Source: Schaalia georgiae DSM 6843 (GTDB lineage Bacteria; Actinomycetota; Actinomycetes; Actinomycetales; Actinomycetaceae). From it: 64,000 bases of DNA. A program made the position numbers and the translations under genes. The stretch spans positions 124,001 to 188,000 of the forward strand of contig NZ_AUBM01000009.1 in the NCBI RefSeq assembly GCF_000429245.1, read 5' to 3'. Every line of letters begins with the position of its first letter. Position 1 is the stretch's first letter. Of the stretch, positions 18,284 through 28,493 are shown in pieces. A model generated the notes under the pieces. It saw only the letters and a list, made by a program, of their open reading frames with translations, was not told the origin of the DNA and did not search any database.

Positions 18284-19207
18284 TCACTGCGGGGGCGGGG
18301 GAATCCTCGTCGACGCGGCGCCCGCCTCGGCGGGCAGCGGCAGGGTGAGGACGACGCTGGTGCCCACGCCTTCGCGCGATGTGAGGCGCACGTTCCCGCC
18401 GTGCCTCTCGATGACGAGGCGCACGAGCGGCAGGCCGAGTCCCGACCCGGAGCGCCCGGCCGCGTTCGACCCGCGCGCCAGCTCCGCCCACACACTCTGG
18501 CGCTCCGACACGGGGATCCCGATCCCCGTGTCGGCCACCTCGATGCTCACGCTGCTTTCCGACTGGCTGGCGCGCACCTCGATGCTGTCACCCTCGCTCG
18601 AGTACTTCACCGCGTTGAACACGACGTTCTGGATGGCGGAGTACAGCAGGTCCGCGTCCCCGACGACGCGCGGCAGCGGCCACGGAGCGGTCGGGAACAC
18701 CAGGGTGAAGCTCCGCGAGTCCCCCACGCTGGAGCGCGCCGCCTCCACCGCGTCGCGCGCCGCCTCCTCCAGGTCCACCAGCTCGCGCTCCAGGGGCGCC
18801 GACGACAGGTCGGCCAGCTTGCGCAGATCCGTCACGAGCACGCCCATCCGCCGGGCCTGCGCCGCCACCAGTGCCGACGCCTCGTCCTCACCCGGGGCGG
18901 TGGCCGCAAGGATCGCCGTCAGGGGGTTCTTCAACTCGTGGTCCAGGCGCGCCAGGAACTGCCTGTGCTCGAGGTCGCGGCGCGCGTCCGTCTCGGCGAT
19001 CCCAGCCAGGCGCGCCTGCGAGAGAGCGGAGGAGACGAGCACCATCCCCACTGCCACGGCCGACACCAGGACACCGACGATTGCCAGGACGGTGTGCAGG
19101 GGCACGGACGCCCACACCTCCAGACCCGAGCCGATAAACCACCACACCAGGGCGCAGGGGATGGCGAGGGCGGCGGGCGCCAAGCACAGCAGGATCCGGT
19201 TCCTCAT
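18284..19207 (-). CDS. Two-component sensor histidine kinase
   Basis: The 307-residue kinase has two membrane segments near the N-terminus (LLCLAPAALAIPCALVWWFI and HTVLAIVGVLVSAVAVGMVLV) separated by a very short external loop, so it probably senses within or near the membrane. The H-box HELKNPLTAI contains the phospho-accepting histidine. The ATPase domain shows the N-box NVVFNAVKYSS, the G1 box DTGIGIP and the G2 region SGLGLPLV. It overlaps the response-regulator stop by four bases (ATGA). The intramembrane-type architecture and the neighbouring MacB/FtsX transporter suggest a peptide-antibiotic or envelope-stress sensor, which is inference. Confidence 0.9.
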   Translation of the reverse strand: MRNRILLCLAPAALAIPCALVWWFIGSGLEVWASVPLHTVLAIVGVLVSAVAVGMVLVSSALSQARLAGIAETDARRDLEHRQFLARLDHELKNPLTAILAATAPGEDEASALVAAQARRMGVLVTDLRKLADLSSAPLERELVDLEEAARDAVEAARSSVGDSRSFTLVFPTAPWPLPRVVGDADLLYSAIQNVVFNAVKYSSEGDSIEVRASQSESSVSIEVADTGIGIPVSERQSVWAELARGSNAAGRSGSGLGLPLVRLVIERHGGNVRLTSREGVGTSVVLTLPLPAEAGAASTRIPPPPQ

Positions 19208-19956
19208 TGTCCGACCTTTCCGATGAAGCGGTACCCCACGGAGGGAACAGTCTCGATGAACACCGGGTCGGCGGGATCCTCGCCCAGGGCCGCCCGGATC
19301 TCGCGGATCCGGTGGTCGACCGCGCGCGTGGACGAGGCGAAGTCGATCCCCCACAGCACCGACAGCAGGCGCTCACGGGTGTGGAGCTCGCCGGGGTGCG
19401 TCATCAGGTAGTCCAGGAGCCCCATCGCCTTGGGGGTCAGCTCGAGTTCCCTATCGGCCAGGAAGGCGCGCCTGGCGAGGCGGTCGAGCACCAGGTCGCC
19501 GCTCGTGACGCGCTCGGCGGCCGACAGGGGGCGCGGCGTGTGCAGGGAGCGGCGCAGCACGGCGCGGATGCGCGAGACCAGCTCCTGGGGGTCGAAGGGT
19601 TTGGACAGGTAGTCGTCGGCGCCCTCGTCCAGTGCGGCTGAGCGCTCGAAGGAGGTGTCGATCTGCGTGAGGAGGATGACGGGGGTCCACGTGCCGCCCG
19701 CGCGGATGCGGCGCACCATCTCGCGCCCATCCATGTGGGGCATCATGATGTCGGAGACGACGATGTCGGGGTGGAGCCTGCTGTGGGCGGCCAGTCCCTC
19801 CTCGCCGTCGCGGGCGGTGTGGACTGCGAACCCCGAGCGGCGCAGGAAGGGCGCGAGGCCGTCGATGATCGCCGCCTCGTCGTCGACCAGCAGGACGGTG
19901 GCCGTCGCGCCTCCTGCGGGCTCCGCTGGGGGAGGCGTCCCGGTGCGCGTTGTCAC
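19204..19956 (-). CDS. OmpR/PhoB-family response regulator
   Basis: The 250-residue regulator has a receiver domain (about residues 20-140) with acidic pocket LLVDDE, phospho-acceptor Asp in VVSDIMMPHMDG, the switch residue region LLTQID and Lys in LSKPFDPQE. It also has a C-terminal winged helix ending SVGYRFIGK, typical of the OmpR class. The GTG start at 19956 is preceded by AGGAGAAC. It is coupled by ATGA overlap to its kinase. The 245-base gap to the upstream permease gene holds no further gene, so the pair may have its own promoter or be read through from the transporter. Confidence 0.92.
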   Translation of the reverse strand: MTTRTGTPPPAEPAGGATATVLLVDDEAAIIDGLAPFLRRSGFAVHTARDGEEGLAAHSRLHPDIVVSDIMMPHMDGREMVRRIRAGGTWTPVILLTQIDTSFERSAALDEGADDYLSKPFDPQELVSRIRAVLRRSLHTPRPLSAAERVTSGDLVLDRLARRAFLADRELELTPKAMGLLDYLMTHPGELHTRERLLSVLWGIDFASSTRAVDHRIREIRAALGEDPADPVFIETVPSVGYRFIGKVGQ

Positions 19957-20201
19957 GGCTGTTCTCCTCGGGTTCCGGTTCCGATCAGGTGCGCGTCGAC
20001 GACGGCAGACGGGCGCGCCGTTTTTCAGGGTAGGCGACGCGCCCGCTGCTTGTCCACGCAGGTCCGCTGCGGGCCGACAGGTCCAGCCCGTTGCCGGGTG
20101 CTCGTCCCCGCGCGTTATCCGGAGAGCCCGCAGCGGACTGGGCCGCGCGCCGGGGCAGTCCCCCAACGCGCGGCCCAACGTGCCCGTCCGGTCGCGGGCG
20201 G

Positions 20202-22742
20202 CTACTCGGTGGCGAGAGCCTCCGCCGGGCTCACGCGAGCGGCCCGCCTTCCGGGCAGCCACGACGCCACCAGGGCGCTGAGCACCGCGATGACCAGGAC
20301 AGCGCCGATCTGCGCCCACGGGACCACCAGGACGGGGGTGGCGTCGCTGAGGGGGATGGACAGCAGGCCCAACCACCCGAAGAGCACGCCTATGCCCAGG
20401 CCGACCAGCGCCCCCGTCACCGACAGGCACAGCGCCTCCAGCGCGAGCAGCCGCTTCATCTGGCGCTTGGTCAGGCCCAGTGCCCGCAGCAGGCCGTTCT
20501 CGCGCGTGCGCTCGACGACGGACAGGGACAGGGTGTTGGCCACGCCCACCAGGGAGACGACGACGGACACCCCCAGCAGGGCGACGACCGCCATGAGGAC
20601 CTGGTCGATGACCCGCATGTACATCTGGCGCTCCAGGGCGCTGCCGTCCACCCTCAGGGTCGGGTCGAGCGTGAGCAGGGCGCTTTGCACCTCCTGCGCG
20701 TCGGCGCCGTCGGAGAGCTTCGCGATGACCAGCACCAGGGAGCGGTCGGGGGCGATCGCAGCCAGGTTCGAGGCGGAGACCATGACCTGGTCGGGGTCGG
20801 CCTTGTCGCTGTACGAGGCGGTGAGGGACAGGCAGGATCCCGCTGATCCGCACACGGTGAGACGCGTGCCGTCCAGGCCCGCGACACCGACCCGGGCGCT
20901 CTGGTCGTCCAGTTGCTCCACGTGGGAGTGGGCCACGGCCGTGTAGTCGGGTTGCCCGACCAGTTGGGCGTCGGCGGAGCCCGGGGCCGAGGAGGACGCG
21001 AGGGCGGGGGAGCCGTCGGGGAGGGTGGCGGACCCGGATGCCGCGTACTCGGGGACCGTGGCGGCGACGCCGTTCGTCGCGGCGACCTTCGCCTCGACGT
21101 CCTGTGCCAGGGGGCCGCCCGAGTTGGAGGCGATGCCCAGGTCGAAGGGCCTCGCGTCATCGACCGCCGTCGTCAGCGTCTCGCGCAGGGAGGCGGCCCC
21201 GACCATCATGGTGACCACCAGGGCCACGCCGATGACGATGGCGCTGCCGGTCGCCGAGGTGCGCCCCGGGTTGCGCATCGTGTTCTCACGGGCCATGCGG
21301 GCGAGCATTCCCGGCCACGCGGCCCCCAGCAGGCGCGTCAGGGGCGGCAGGACCACGGAGAACGCCAGGATCAGGCCGAAGAAGGCCAGCAGGGACAGGC
21401 CGAACATGGCGAGGAATCGGGTGGTGGTGTCGGCGGTGCCCGAGGCCGCCCAGACGCCCGCCAGGGCGCCCACGGCGATCAGCGCGCCGATGACGAGGCG
21501 CACGGTGTGGGACTTGCGCGCCCCGGCCCCCGCCTCGTTGACGGGCGCGAGCGCGGCGATCGGCGGCACTCGCGAGGCGGACAGCGCGGGGAAGAGGCCG
21601 ACAGCGGCAGTGAAGATGGTGGCCACCGCCCACACGAGGGCGAGCTGGGTGTAGTCGGTGGCCGCCAGGGCCCCGGCGTAACTGGTGCTGTGGTCCACGA
21701 GGGTCAGGGCGCCCGCCCCGAGCAATGTGCCCGTTGCCGTGCCGATCAGGGAGGAGATGGCGCCGATGGCCAGCGCCTCCAGGGTCACGAGGCGGCGGAC
21801 CTGCCTGCGGGTGGCGCCCAGGGTGCGCAGCAGTGCGAGTTCGCGCCTGCGCTGCTGCAGGACCACCCGGAAGGTCGAGGAGACGACGATCGAGGCGACC
21901 AGGGCCGCCACTGCGGGGAAGATCATGAGCATCGCGGTCATGGCCGCGCCGCCGAGGTGGGCCTGTTCCAGGTCGGATTCCATCGCTGCCTTCGCCGTGG
22001 TGGCCTTGACGCCGTCGAGGCCGCTGAGGGAGTCAGTGATGGTGGAGGCCCAGCGCTCCTGCTCCGCGGCCGGCGGGTTCCCGTTGTCGTCTCCCGCCTC
22101 GTTCGTGGCGACCATGAGCGTGCCCGAGGGCGCCGAGCCCATGAGGGCGGTGAACCCCGCTTCGGTCGTGTAAGCGGTGGCCATGCCGGTACTCAGCGAG
22201 GGGGAGGAGGAGACGCCGGTGACGGTGAGGTCCTGGGCGGTGAGCTCGTCGAACTGGGGGCGGGTGCTCACGGTGTCGCCCGCTTTGACGCCCAGGAGGG
22301 CGGCGGTGGAGTCGGGAAGGAGGAGCTGGCCGGGCCCTGTGGGGTAGTCGCCCGAGTCGAGGGCCGGTCTGCGCAGGGGCTCGTCCATGAGGGGGGCGAC
22401 GAAGACGGTGGTGCGGGCGCCGTTCGCCTGGGCCTCGGCGGGCCACTGGGCGTAGGTGCCGACGGCCCGCACCCCGGGGATGGCGTGGAGCCTGGTGCGC
22501 GCCTGGTCGGTGAGGTCGGACAGGGAGGCCCCTCCGGCCTGGTTGGAGTTGAAGGAGACGACGGTGGTGACGTTGGTGTACCTGTCGGTGACCCCGGCTC
22601 CGAGTTGGGAGACGAGGCCGCCCATGACGACCATGGTGATCGCGATGAAAGCGGTGGAGATGGCGACGGCCAGGCCGGTGGAGATGAAGCGGCGGCCGTG
22701 GGCGCGCAGGTTGGCGCGCACGAGCATGGTGTTCGTGGTCAT
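20202..22742 (-). CDS. MacB/FtsX-type ABC transporter permease
   Basis: The 846-residue permease has one N-terminal membrane helix, a large extracytoplasmic domain (residues about 45-260), and a three-helix FtsX core (GGAAMTAMLMIFPAVAALVAS..., LALLRTLGATRRQVRRLV). A second extracellular domain and a second FtsX core at the C-terminus follow (VSLVGVANTLSLSVVERTRE, ALGLTKRQMKRLLALEA). This is the duplicated form found in peptide or lipoprotein mechanotransmission transporters. The ATG lies 16 bases after the stop of the ATPase gene. It is likely coupled to the adjacent kinase and regulator as a drug- or peptide-response system. Confidence 0.9.
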   Translation of the reverse strand: MTTNTMLVRANLRAHGRRFISTGLAVAISTAFIAITMVVMGGLVSQLGAGVTDRYTNVTTVVSFNSNQAGGASLSDLTDQARTRLHAIPGVRAVGTYAQWPAEAQANGARTTVFVAPLMDEPLRRPALDSGDYPTGPGQLLLPDSTAALLGVKAGDTVSTRPQFDELTAQDLTVTGVSSSPSLSTGMATAYTTEAGFTALMGSAPSGTLMVATNEAGDDNGNPPAAEQERWASTITDSLSGLDGVKATTAKAAMESDLEQAHLGGAAMTAMLMIFPAVAALVASIVVSSTFRVVLQQRRRELALLRTLGATRRQVRRLVTLEALAIGAISSLIGTATGTLLGAGALTLVDHSTSYAGALAATDYTQLALVWAVATIFTAAVGLFPALSASRVPPIAALAPVNEAGAGARKSHTVRLVIGALIAVGALAGVWAASGTADTTTRFLAMFGLSLLAFFGLILAFSVVLPPLTRLLGAAWPGMLARMARENTMRNPGRTSATGSAIVIGVALVVTMMVGAASLRETLTTAVDDARPFDLGIASNSGGPLAQDVEAKVAATNGVAATVPEYAASGSATLPDGSPALASSSAPGSADAQLVGQPDYTAVAHSHVEQLDDQSARVGVAGLDGTRLTVCGSAGSCLSLTASYSDKADPDQVMVSASNLAAIAPDRSLVLVIAKLSDGADAQEVQSALLTLDPTLRVDGSALERQMYMRVIDQVLMAVVALLGVSVVVSLVGVANTLSLSVVERTRENGLLRALGLTKRQMKRLLALEALCLSVTGALVGLGIGVLFGWLGLLSIPLSDATPVLVVPWAQIGAVLVIAVLSALVASWLPGRRAARVSPAEALATE

Positions 22743-22758
22743 TGCGGGCTCCTGGGTG

Positions 22759-23475
22759 TCAGCGCAGGGCGGCGGCCAGGGCGTCCTGGTCGGCTCCGCG
22801 CAGGTCGGCGACGATGCGCCCGTCGCGGCACACGAGGACCCGGTCGGCGTGTTCGGCGGCCCCGGTGTCGTGGGTGACCATGATGACGGACTGGTCCAGT
22901 TCGTCCACCGCACGGCGCAGCAGGTCGAGGACTTCGGCGGAGGAGTGGGAGTCGAGGTTGCCGGTGGGCTCGTCGGCGACGATGACGGTGGGGCGGCTCA
23001 TGAGGGCGCGGGCGACGGCGACGCGCTGCTGCTGGCCGCCGGACATCTCGGAGGGGCGGTGGCCGAGGCGGTCCCCGATCCCCAGGGAGGTGACGATCAG
23101 GTCGAACCAGTCCTTGTCGGGCTTGCGGCCGGCCAGTTGCATGGGCAGAACGATGTTGGAGCGGGCGTCCAGCGTGGGCACCAGGTTGAAGGACTGGAAG
23201 ATGAAGCCGATCCGGTCGCGGCGCAGCCGCGTCAGCTCCGTGTCGCGCAGGATCGAGATATTGCGCCCGCCGACGAAGACCGCTCCCGAGGTCGCCGTGT
23301 CCAGGCCGGACAGGATGTGCATCATGGTGGACTTGCCGGAGCCGGATGGCCCCATGATGGCCGTGAACTCGGCTTCGCCGAAGTCGACGGTCACGTCGTC
23401 GAGTGCGCGGACCTCCGTGTCTCCGCTGCCGTAGATCTTGGACACGTGCTCGAGGTGGACGATGTTGTTTTCCAT
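22759..23475 (-). CDS. MacB-type ABC transporter ATPase
   Basis: The 238-residue nucleotide-binding subunit shows Walker A GPSGSGKS, Q-loop FIFQSFNLVPTLDA, signature SGGQQQR, Walker B VIVADEPTGNLDS and the switch histidine in MVTHDTG. The family is the LolD/MacB/FtsE-like group that drives FtsX-type permeases. The ATG at 23475 is taken over an in-frame GTG two codons upstream. No Shine-Dalgarno is visible, but CATAGT and ACCATA hexamers lie just upstream, so a leaderless start is possible. It is the first gene of the transporter/two-component block. Confidence 0.93.
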   Translation of the reverse strand: MENNIVHLEHVSKIYGSGDTEVRALDDVTVDFGEAEFTAIMGPSGSGKSTMMHILSGLDTATSGAVFVGGRNISILRDTELTRLRRDRIGFIFQSFNLVPTLDARSNIVLPMQLAGRKPDKDWFDLIVTSLGIGDRLGHRPSEMSGGQQQRVAVARALMSRPTVIVADEPTGNLDSHSSAEVLDLLRRAVDELDQSVIMVTHDTGAAEHADRVLVCRDGRIVADLRGADQDALAAALR

Positions 23476-23673
23476 ACACACTATGGTGGCGGGCCGCCGA
23501 GGTGGGGTCTATGGGCGTCCACCCTGGAAGAACCCTGATCGCACCCTGGGCGCGCGGAGGGGGTGGACCCCAGTGGCCGCCCGGGCGAGCGCGGATCGGG
23601 GCGCGGGGAGGGGGACCGCAGCGCGGACGAGCGGGGACCGGCCGCCTGGACGAGCGCGCCACGCAGCGCGGGA

Positions 23674-23739
23674 GGCGGCTCGCTCGGGCGGGGCCAGCGG
23701 TGCGGAGGGCCCTGACGGGGGCGGCTCGCTCGGGCGGGG
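23674..23739. repeat. 20-bp direct repeat upstream region of the ABC ATPase
   Basis: GGCGGCTCGCTCGGGCGGGG occurs at 23674-23693 and again at 23720-23739. The pair sits in the gap downstream of the COG3044-type ATPase gene and upstream of the ABC transporter promoter. Its role is unknown. Confidence 0.5.
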
Positions 23740-23747
23740 CGCCGACC

Positions 23748-25601
23748 CTACCAGCGGTAGCGGTTGATGGCGGCGCCCACGTCGATCATGCGGGGCCGGG
23801 CGACGAAACCCGGTCGCGCGCCGAACTTAGTGATCGTGTCGAGGCCCTCCGAGTTGAGCTGGCGCTCCAGGCGCGCCAGCACGTCGCGGAGGGGTGCGCG
23901 CCCGGCGAAGTGCTCCAGGGCGCCGCGCACCAACCACGCGACGGCCTCGGTCTGGCCCTGGTCGACGATCTGCTCCACGTCGGACAGGTCGACCGTCTGC
24001 CGGTCGATGAGGAACCCGGAGTCGAGTGCCTTCGTCTTGGGGCGGTCCACTGCGGGTTTGCGCGCGGGGACGCGGTCCGCCGGCCAGGAGCGCCCGATGG
24101 CGCCAGCGTCCGCGCCCGAGGGAGCGGCGGTCTGCCCGGGTTCCGTGGGAGCACTCCGAGCGGCCTGCGCAGTCGTGCTGTTGGCGTCTTGGCCAGGCGC
24201 CGGGACCGCGGACGCGCCCGCAGTGCCATCAGCCCCCTCGTCCGGGGCGGGGGCGGCCGTCCCGTCCACGGGGGCGCCGCCGTCATCGCCGGGCAGGGGC
24301 CGGGGCTGCTCGGCCACGATGGCGCGCGCCCGCGCCGTGGCGTCGTGGCAGAGGTACTCGTCCATGAGGAGGACGCGGTCGGCCACGTCCAGGTAGTCGC
24401 CGGAGCCGCCGACCACCATGATGAGGGAGGTCCCCCCCTCGGCGAGGCCGCGCGCTCGATCAACCAGGGGCGTGATGGGCTCGTGGGCGACCAGGGAACG
24501 CATGCGCGCGTCCCGGATCAGCAGGTTCGTCGCGGAGGTGTCCTCGTCGATCAGCAGCAGCGGGGAGCCGAGTTCCACTGCTTCGCTGATGGCGGCCGCC
24601 TGGGATGTGGAGCCCGAGGCGTTCGCAGTGGAGAAGGCGGTGGTGTCCGCGCCGCCGGGAAGGTCGCCGATGAAGGGGGAGATGTCCACGTCGGTGATGG
24701 AGCGCCCGTCGGCTGCCCGGATCTTCATGGCGTTCGGTGTGGTCGCGACCAATTCCCTGCCGTCGCCGGGGATGTGCGCGTAGACGCCGCGGGCGATGGC
24801 GGACAGCAGTGTCGATTTGCCGTGGTAGCCGCCCCCGGCGATCAGGGTGATCCCTGGGGGGATGGCCAGTCCTGTGACCGTGCCCGCGTGGGGCAGGACG
24901 ACCGAGGCGCGCAGCGCGGCGGGCGAGATGAAGGGGACTGCGTCGGCGAGGGGCAGTTGGGAGACGCCGGAGCGGCGGGCCAGCACCGCGCCGTCGGCGA
25001 CGAAGGCCATCCACCCGTTGTCGTCGAGGGCCCCGCGCAGGGCGCAGTAGTCCTCGTAAGCCGCGATGTGGGTGAGCAGGCCGCGGCGCTTCGTGTTCGT
25101 CGCCTCGTCGTCGGTCACGAAGTCGAAGCAGTCCATGATGATGTTCGGCACGTCGACGTCGAAGAGGCGGGCCGCAGTGCGCCCGAGGATAGTGCGCCCC
25201 CTGGCGGGGAGGCGCACCTGGAAGCGCACCTCGACCCTGTCGGGGAGCACGACGGCGTAAGAGCGCTGGAGCACCTCTTGGCGGGGGCGTGGAATCTGGA
25301 CGTCGCGGCCGGCGCGGGCGTGGGCGGCGTCGTAGAAAACGCGGGCCAGGTAGTCGGCGGCCGCCAGGCGGGCCTTGGACGAGGCGAGAGCCTCGCCCGG
25401 CAGGCCCATGCCCGACGGCGTCGTCCACGCGCGCAGCACCGACGGCGGCGCGTAGGGGTCCGACTGGACCCGGTCGATCGCGATCGTGAAGTCCCCGTAG
25501 TCCCATGTCCCCGCCAGGGAGCGGTATGCCCCGTAGGGGCGCCCGTCCATGCGGGACAGTTCGTCCAGGAGGTCGCGGTCGGTTCCGGTGCGCAGGCTCA
25601 T
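23748..25601 (-). CDS. ABC-class ATPase of the COG3044 type
   Basis: The 617-residue protein matches the predicted ABC-class ATPase family (PF09818 type) by its layout. It has an N-terminal DRDLLDELSRMDGRPYGAYR segment, DVQIPRPRQEVL, the P-loop GGGYHGKSTLL near residue 260, a signature-like TANASGSTSQAAAI and Walker B LLLIDEDTSATNLL. A Pro/Ala-rich insertion separates this core from the C-terminal helical part. A trypanosome member is an RNA-editing complex component that binds nucleic acid; the bacterial role is unknown. The ATG is preceded by TAACCT at six bases, indicating a leaderless start. Confidence 0.82.
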   Translation of the reverse strand: MSLRTGTDRDLLDELSRMDGRPYGAYRSLAGTWDYGDFTIAIDRVQSDPYAPPSVLRAWTTPSGMGLPGEALASSKARLAAADYLARVFYDAAHARAGRDVQIPRPRQEVLQRSYAVVLPDRVEVRFQVRLPARGRTILGRTAARLFDVDVPNIIMDCFDFVTDDEATNTKRRGLLTHIAAYEDYCALRGALDDNGWMAFVADGAVLARRSGVSQLPLADAVPFISPAALRASVVLPHAGTVTGLAIPPGITLIAGGGYHGKSTLLSAIARGVYAHIPGDGRELVATTPNAMKIRAADGRSITDVDISPFIGDLPGGADTTAFSTANASGSTSQAAAISEAVELGSPLLLIDEDTSATNLLIRDARMRSLVAHEPITPLVDRARGLAEGGTSLIMVVGGSGDYLDVADRVLLMDEYLCHDATARARAIVAEQPRPLPGDDGGAPVDGTAAPAPDEGADGTAGASAVPAPGQDANSTTAQAARSAPTEPGQTAAPSGADAGAIGRSWPADRVPARKPAVDRPKTKALDSGFLIDRQTVDLSDVEQIVDQGQTEAVAWLVRGALEHFAGRAPLRDVLARLERQLNSEGLDTITKFGARPGFVARPRMIDVGAAINRYRW

Positions 25602-25638
25602 ACTCTCAGGTTAGCGCCTGCGGGGCGTTGTCGGCCGC

Positions 25639-26151
25639 TTAGAAGAAGCGGCCCCAGCTGCCCCAGATCCCGATGAGGACCAGGACCCACAGCACCACTG
25701 CCACGACGTCGACGCCGAGGCCGACGATCCCCAGGATTTTCCCGGTTCCCGCGTTGGGGATCGATGTGGCGGGGATCCCCATGGAGGTCGCTTGGGTCTG
25801 CAGGCTCTGGCCCATGACCCAGGCGGCGATCCCCATGCCGACGGAGGCGAAGAGGAACAGCCAGCTGAGGTAGGGGATGAAGTTGCAGAAGGCGCAGATC
25901 AGGGACGCGAGGCCGAGGCCGAAGACCGTGCCGGCCTTGGACCGCAGCTCGTACTCGGGTCCGAAGGACGCTAGGGGCTGGCCGTACATGGGCTGCGGCT
26001 GGCCGTAACCGGGCTGGCCGTAACCGGGCTGGGGCTGGCCATAACCGGGCTGGGGCTGGCCGTAACCGGGCTGGCCGTAACCCGGGTCGGGCGTGTAGGA
26101 CGGGCCGGTGGGCTGTTGCGGTTGCGCGTAAGGGTTGTAGGGATCGCTCAT
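25639..26151 (-). CDS. Membrane protein with N-terminal GYGQPQP repeats
   Basis: The 170-residue protein has an N-terminal cytoplasmic region of about 70 residues rich in Pro, Gln, Gly and Tyr, with tandem copies of GYGQPQP/GYGQP. Three or four membrane segments follow (TVFGLGLASLICAFCNFIPYL, FLFASVGMGIAAWVMG, and a final ILGIVGLGVDVVAVVLWVLVL). This plan is common among actinobacterial DUF4190/DUF4870-like small membrane proteins. The repeats are direct in the DNA too and could vary in number. The ATG at 26151 begins MSDPYNPYAQP; a reading beginning upstream adds a charged leader that looks unnatural. Confidence 0.7.
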   Translation of the reverse strand: MSDPYNPYAQPQQPTGPSYTPDPGYGQPGYGQPQPGYGQPQPGYGQPGYGQPQPMYGQPLASFGPEYELRSKAGTVFGLGLASLICAFCNFIPYLSWLFLFASVGMGIAAWVMGQSLQTQATSMGIPATSIPNAGTGKILGIVGLGVDVVAVVLWVLVLIGIWGSWGRFF

Positions 26152-26336
26152 TTTCGTCTCTCGGTCGAGTTCCACGACCACGGGGATGGGAGCCGACCCC
26201 CTGCGGGGCCCGGCGACGTGGTTCTGGAAGGATCATAGTGCGACGCGGGGCGCGGCGTCCATACGCGTGAGATCGCGAACGCGCATTTACTAGATAAGTA
26301 ATGTGGTCGCTGCCGGGCGACGCGACGGCCGGAGGG

Positions 26337-28493
26337 TCACAGCATGCAGGACACGCAGCCCTCGACCGCCGTTCCCTCCAGGGCCATCTGGCGCAGGCGC
26401 ATGTAGTACAGGGTCTTGATCCCCTTCCTCCACGCGTAGATGTAGGACCTGTTCAGGTCACGCGTCGTCACCGTGTCCGGATAGAACAGGGTGAGCGAAA
26501 GGCCCTGGTCGACGTGCTGGGTGGCCACCGCGTAGGTGTCGATGATCTTCTCCGGGCCGATCTCGTAGGCGTCCCGGTAGTACTCCAGGTTCTCGTTCGT
26601 CATGTACGGCGCCGGGTAGTAGACGCGGCCGATCTTGCCCTCCTTGCGGATCTCCACGCGGGAGACGATCGGGTGGATCGACGAGGTCGAGTTGTTGATG
26701 TAGGAGATCGAGCCCGTCGGGGGAACCGCCTGCAGGTTCTGGTTGTACATGCCGTAGCGTGCCACGTCCGCAGCCAGTGCCCTCCAGTCGTCCCGCGTGG
26801 GGACCCGGATGGACGAGGCGGCCAGCAACTCGCGGCACTTATCCGTGGTCGGCTCCCACGCCTCGTCGATGTACTTGCGGAAGAACTCGCCGGAGGCGTA
26901 CGACGAGTCCTCGAACCCCTCGAAGCGCTCCCCGCGCTCGCGGGCGATCGCGCACGAGGCTTTGACCGCCTCGAAGAGCACCGTCATGAAGTACATGTTC
27001 GTGAAGTCGAGGGCTTCCTCGCTCCCGTAGTGCACGTGCTCGCGGGCCAGGTAGCCGTGCAGGTTCATCTGCCCCAGGCCGATGGCGTGGCTCATCGCGT
27101 TGCCGCGGGCGATCGACGGGACCGCGCCGATGTCCGACAGGTCCGACACGGCCGTCAGCCCCCGGATGGCCGTCTCGATCGTTTTGGAGAAGTCCGGGGA
27201 GTCCATGGTCTTGGCGATGTTCAGCGACCCGAGGTTGCAGGAGATGTCCTTGCCCACGTGCGCGTAGGACAGGTCCTCGTTGTAGGTGGAGGCCTCGGAG
27301 ACCTGCAGGATCTCCGAGCACAGGTTCGACATGGTGACGCGCCCCTTGATGGGGTTCGCGCGGTTCACTGTGTCCTCGAAGACGATGTACGGGTAGCCCG
27401 ACTCGAACTGGATCTCGGCCAGTGTCTGGAAGAACCGGCGGGCGTTGACCTTCTTCTTGTGGATGCGGCCGTCGTCCACCATCTCGTGGTACTTCTCCGT
27501 CACCGGGATCTCGGAGAAGGGCACCCCGTACACGCGCTCCACGTCGTAGGGGCTGAACAGGTACATGTCCTCGTTCTTGCGCGCCAGCTCGAAGGTGATG
27601 TCCGGGATGACGACGCCCAGGGACAGGGTCTTGATGCGGATCTTCTCGTCCGCGTTCTCGCGCTTGGTGTCCAAGAACGCCATGATGTCGGGGTGGTGGG
27701 CGTGCAGGTACACGGCGCCCGCTCCCTGGCGCGCGCCCAGCTGGTTCGCGTAGGAGAAGGAGTCCTCGAGCAGCTTCATAACCGGGACGACGCCGCTGGA
27801 CTGGTTCTGGATCTTCTTGATGGGCGCCCCGGCCTCGCGCAGGTTCGTCAGCTGCAGGGCGACGCCGCCGCCGCGCTTGGACAGCTGCAGCGCCGAGTTG
27901 ATGCCGCGCGCGATGGACTCCATATTGTCCTCGACGCGCAGCAGGAAGCAGCTGACCAGCTCGCCGCGCGCCGCTTTGCCCGCGTTGAGGAAGGTGGGGG
28001 TGGCGGGCTGGAAGCGCCCGGTCATGATCTCATCGACGAAACTGGCGGCCAGGTCCACGTCGCCGCGCGCCAGGTACATCGACACCATCACCACGCGGTC
28101 CTCGAAGCGCTCCAGGTAGCGCTTGCCGTCGAAGGTCTTGAGCGTGTACGACGTGTAGTACTTGAAGGCGCCCAGGAAAGTGGGGAAGCGGAACTTGTGG
28201 GCGTAGGCCTGCTTGTAGAGGGCCTTGATGTCCTCCATCGCGTACTGGTCCAGGACGTGTTTCTCGTAGTAGCCCTCGTCTACCAGGTACTCCAGTTTCT
28301 CCTCCAGGTCGTGGAAGAACACCGTGTTCTGGTTGACGTGCTGGAGGAAGTACTGGCGGGCCGCAGCGCGGTCGGCGTCGAACTGGATCCTGCCGTCGGC
28401 GTCGTAGAGGTTGAGCTGGGCGTTGAGCGCGTGGTAGTCCAGCTCGGGCGAGGGGGACTCCTCTACGCCTGTGTCGGTGAAGTTTTCTGCCAA
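26337..28493 (-). CDS. nrdE: Class Ib ribonucleotide reductase alpha subunit NrdE
   Basis: NrdE is the catalytic subunit that reduces NDPs to dNDPs with NrdF and the thiol donor NrdH. The 718-residue length is normal. Visible hallmarks are NLCSEILQ (active-site Cys), [10 protein letters not shown], the [18 protein letters not shown] loop and a C-terminal redox pair in EGCVSCML. The short N-terminus without an ATP-cone fits class Ib. The start appears to be TTG (28493), since no ATG or GTG precedes the conserved [18 protein letters not shown]; it lies inside the end of nrdI, a 31-base overlap that couples translation. Confidence 0.97.
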   Translation of the reverse strand: MAENFTDTGVEESPSPELDYHALNAQLNLYDADGRIQFDADRAAARQYFLQHVNQNTVFFHDLEEKLEYLVDEGYYEKHVLDQYAMEDIKALYKQAYAHKFRFPTFLGAFKYYTSYTLKTFDGKRYLERFEDRVVMVSMYLARGDVDLAASFVDEIMTGRFQPATPTFLNAGKAARGELVSCFLLRVEDNMESIARGINSALQLSKRGGGVALQLTNLREAGAPIKKIQNQSSGVVPVMKLLEDSFSYANQLGARQGAGAVYLHAHHPDIMAFLDTKRENADEKIRIKTLSLGVVIPDITFELARKNEDMYLFSPYDVERVYGVPFSEIPVTEKYHEMVDDGRIHKKKVNARRFFQTLAEIQFESGYPYIVFEDTVNRANPIKGRVTMSNLCSEILQVSEASTYNEDLSYAHVGKDISCNLGSLNIAKTMDSPDFSKTIETAIRGLTAVSDLSDIGAVPSIARGNAMSHAIGLGQMNLHGYLAREHVHYGSEEALDFTNMYFMTVLFEAVKASCAIARERGERFEGFEDSSYASGEFFRKYIDEAWEPTTDKCRELLAASSIRVPTRDDWRALAADVARYGMYNQNLQAVPPTGSISYINNSTSSIHPIVSRVEIRKEGKIGRVYYPAPYMTNENLEYYRDAYEIGPEKIIDTYAVATQHVDQGLSLTLFYPDTVTTRDLNRSYIYAWRKGIKTLYYMRLRQMALEGTAVEGCVSCML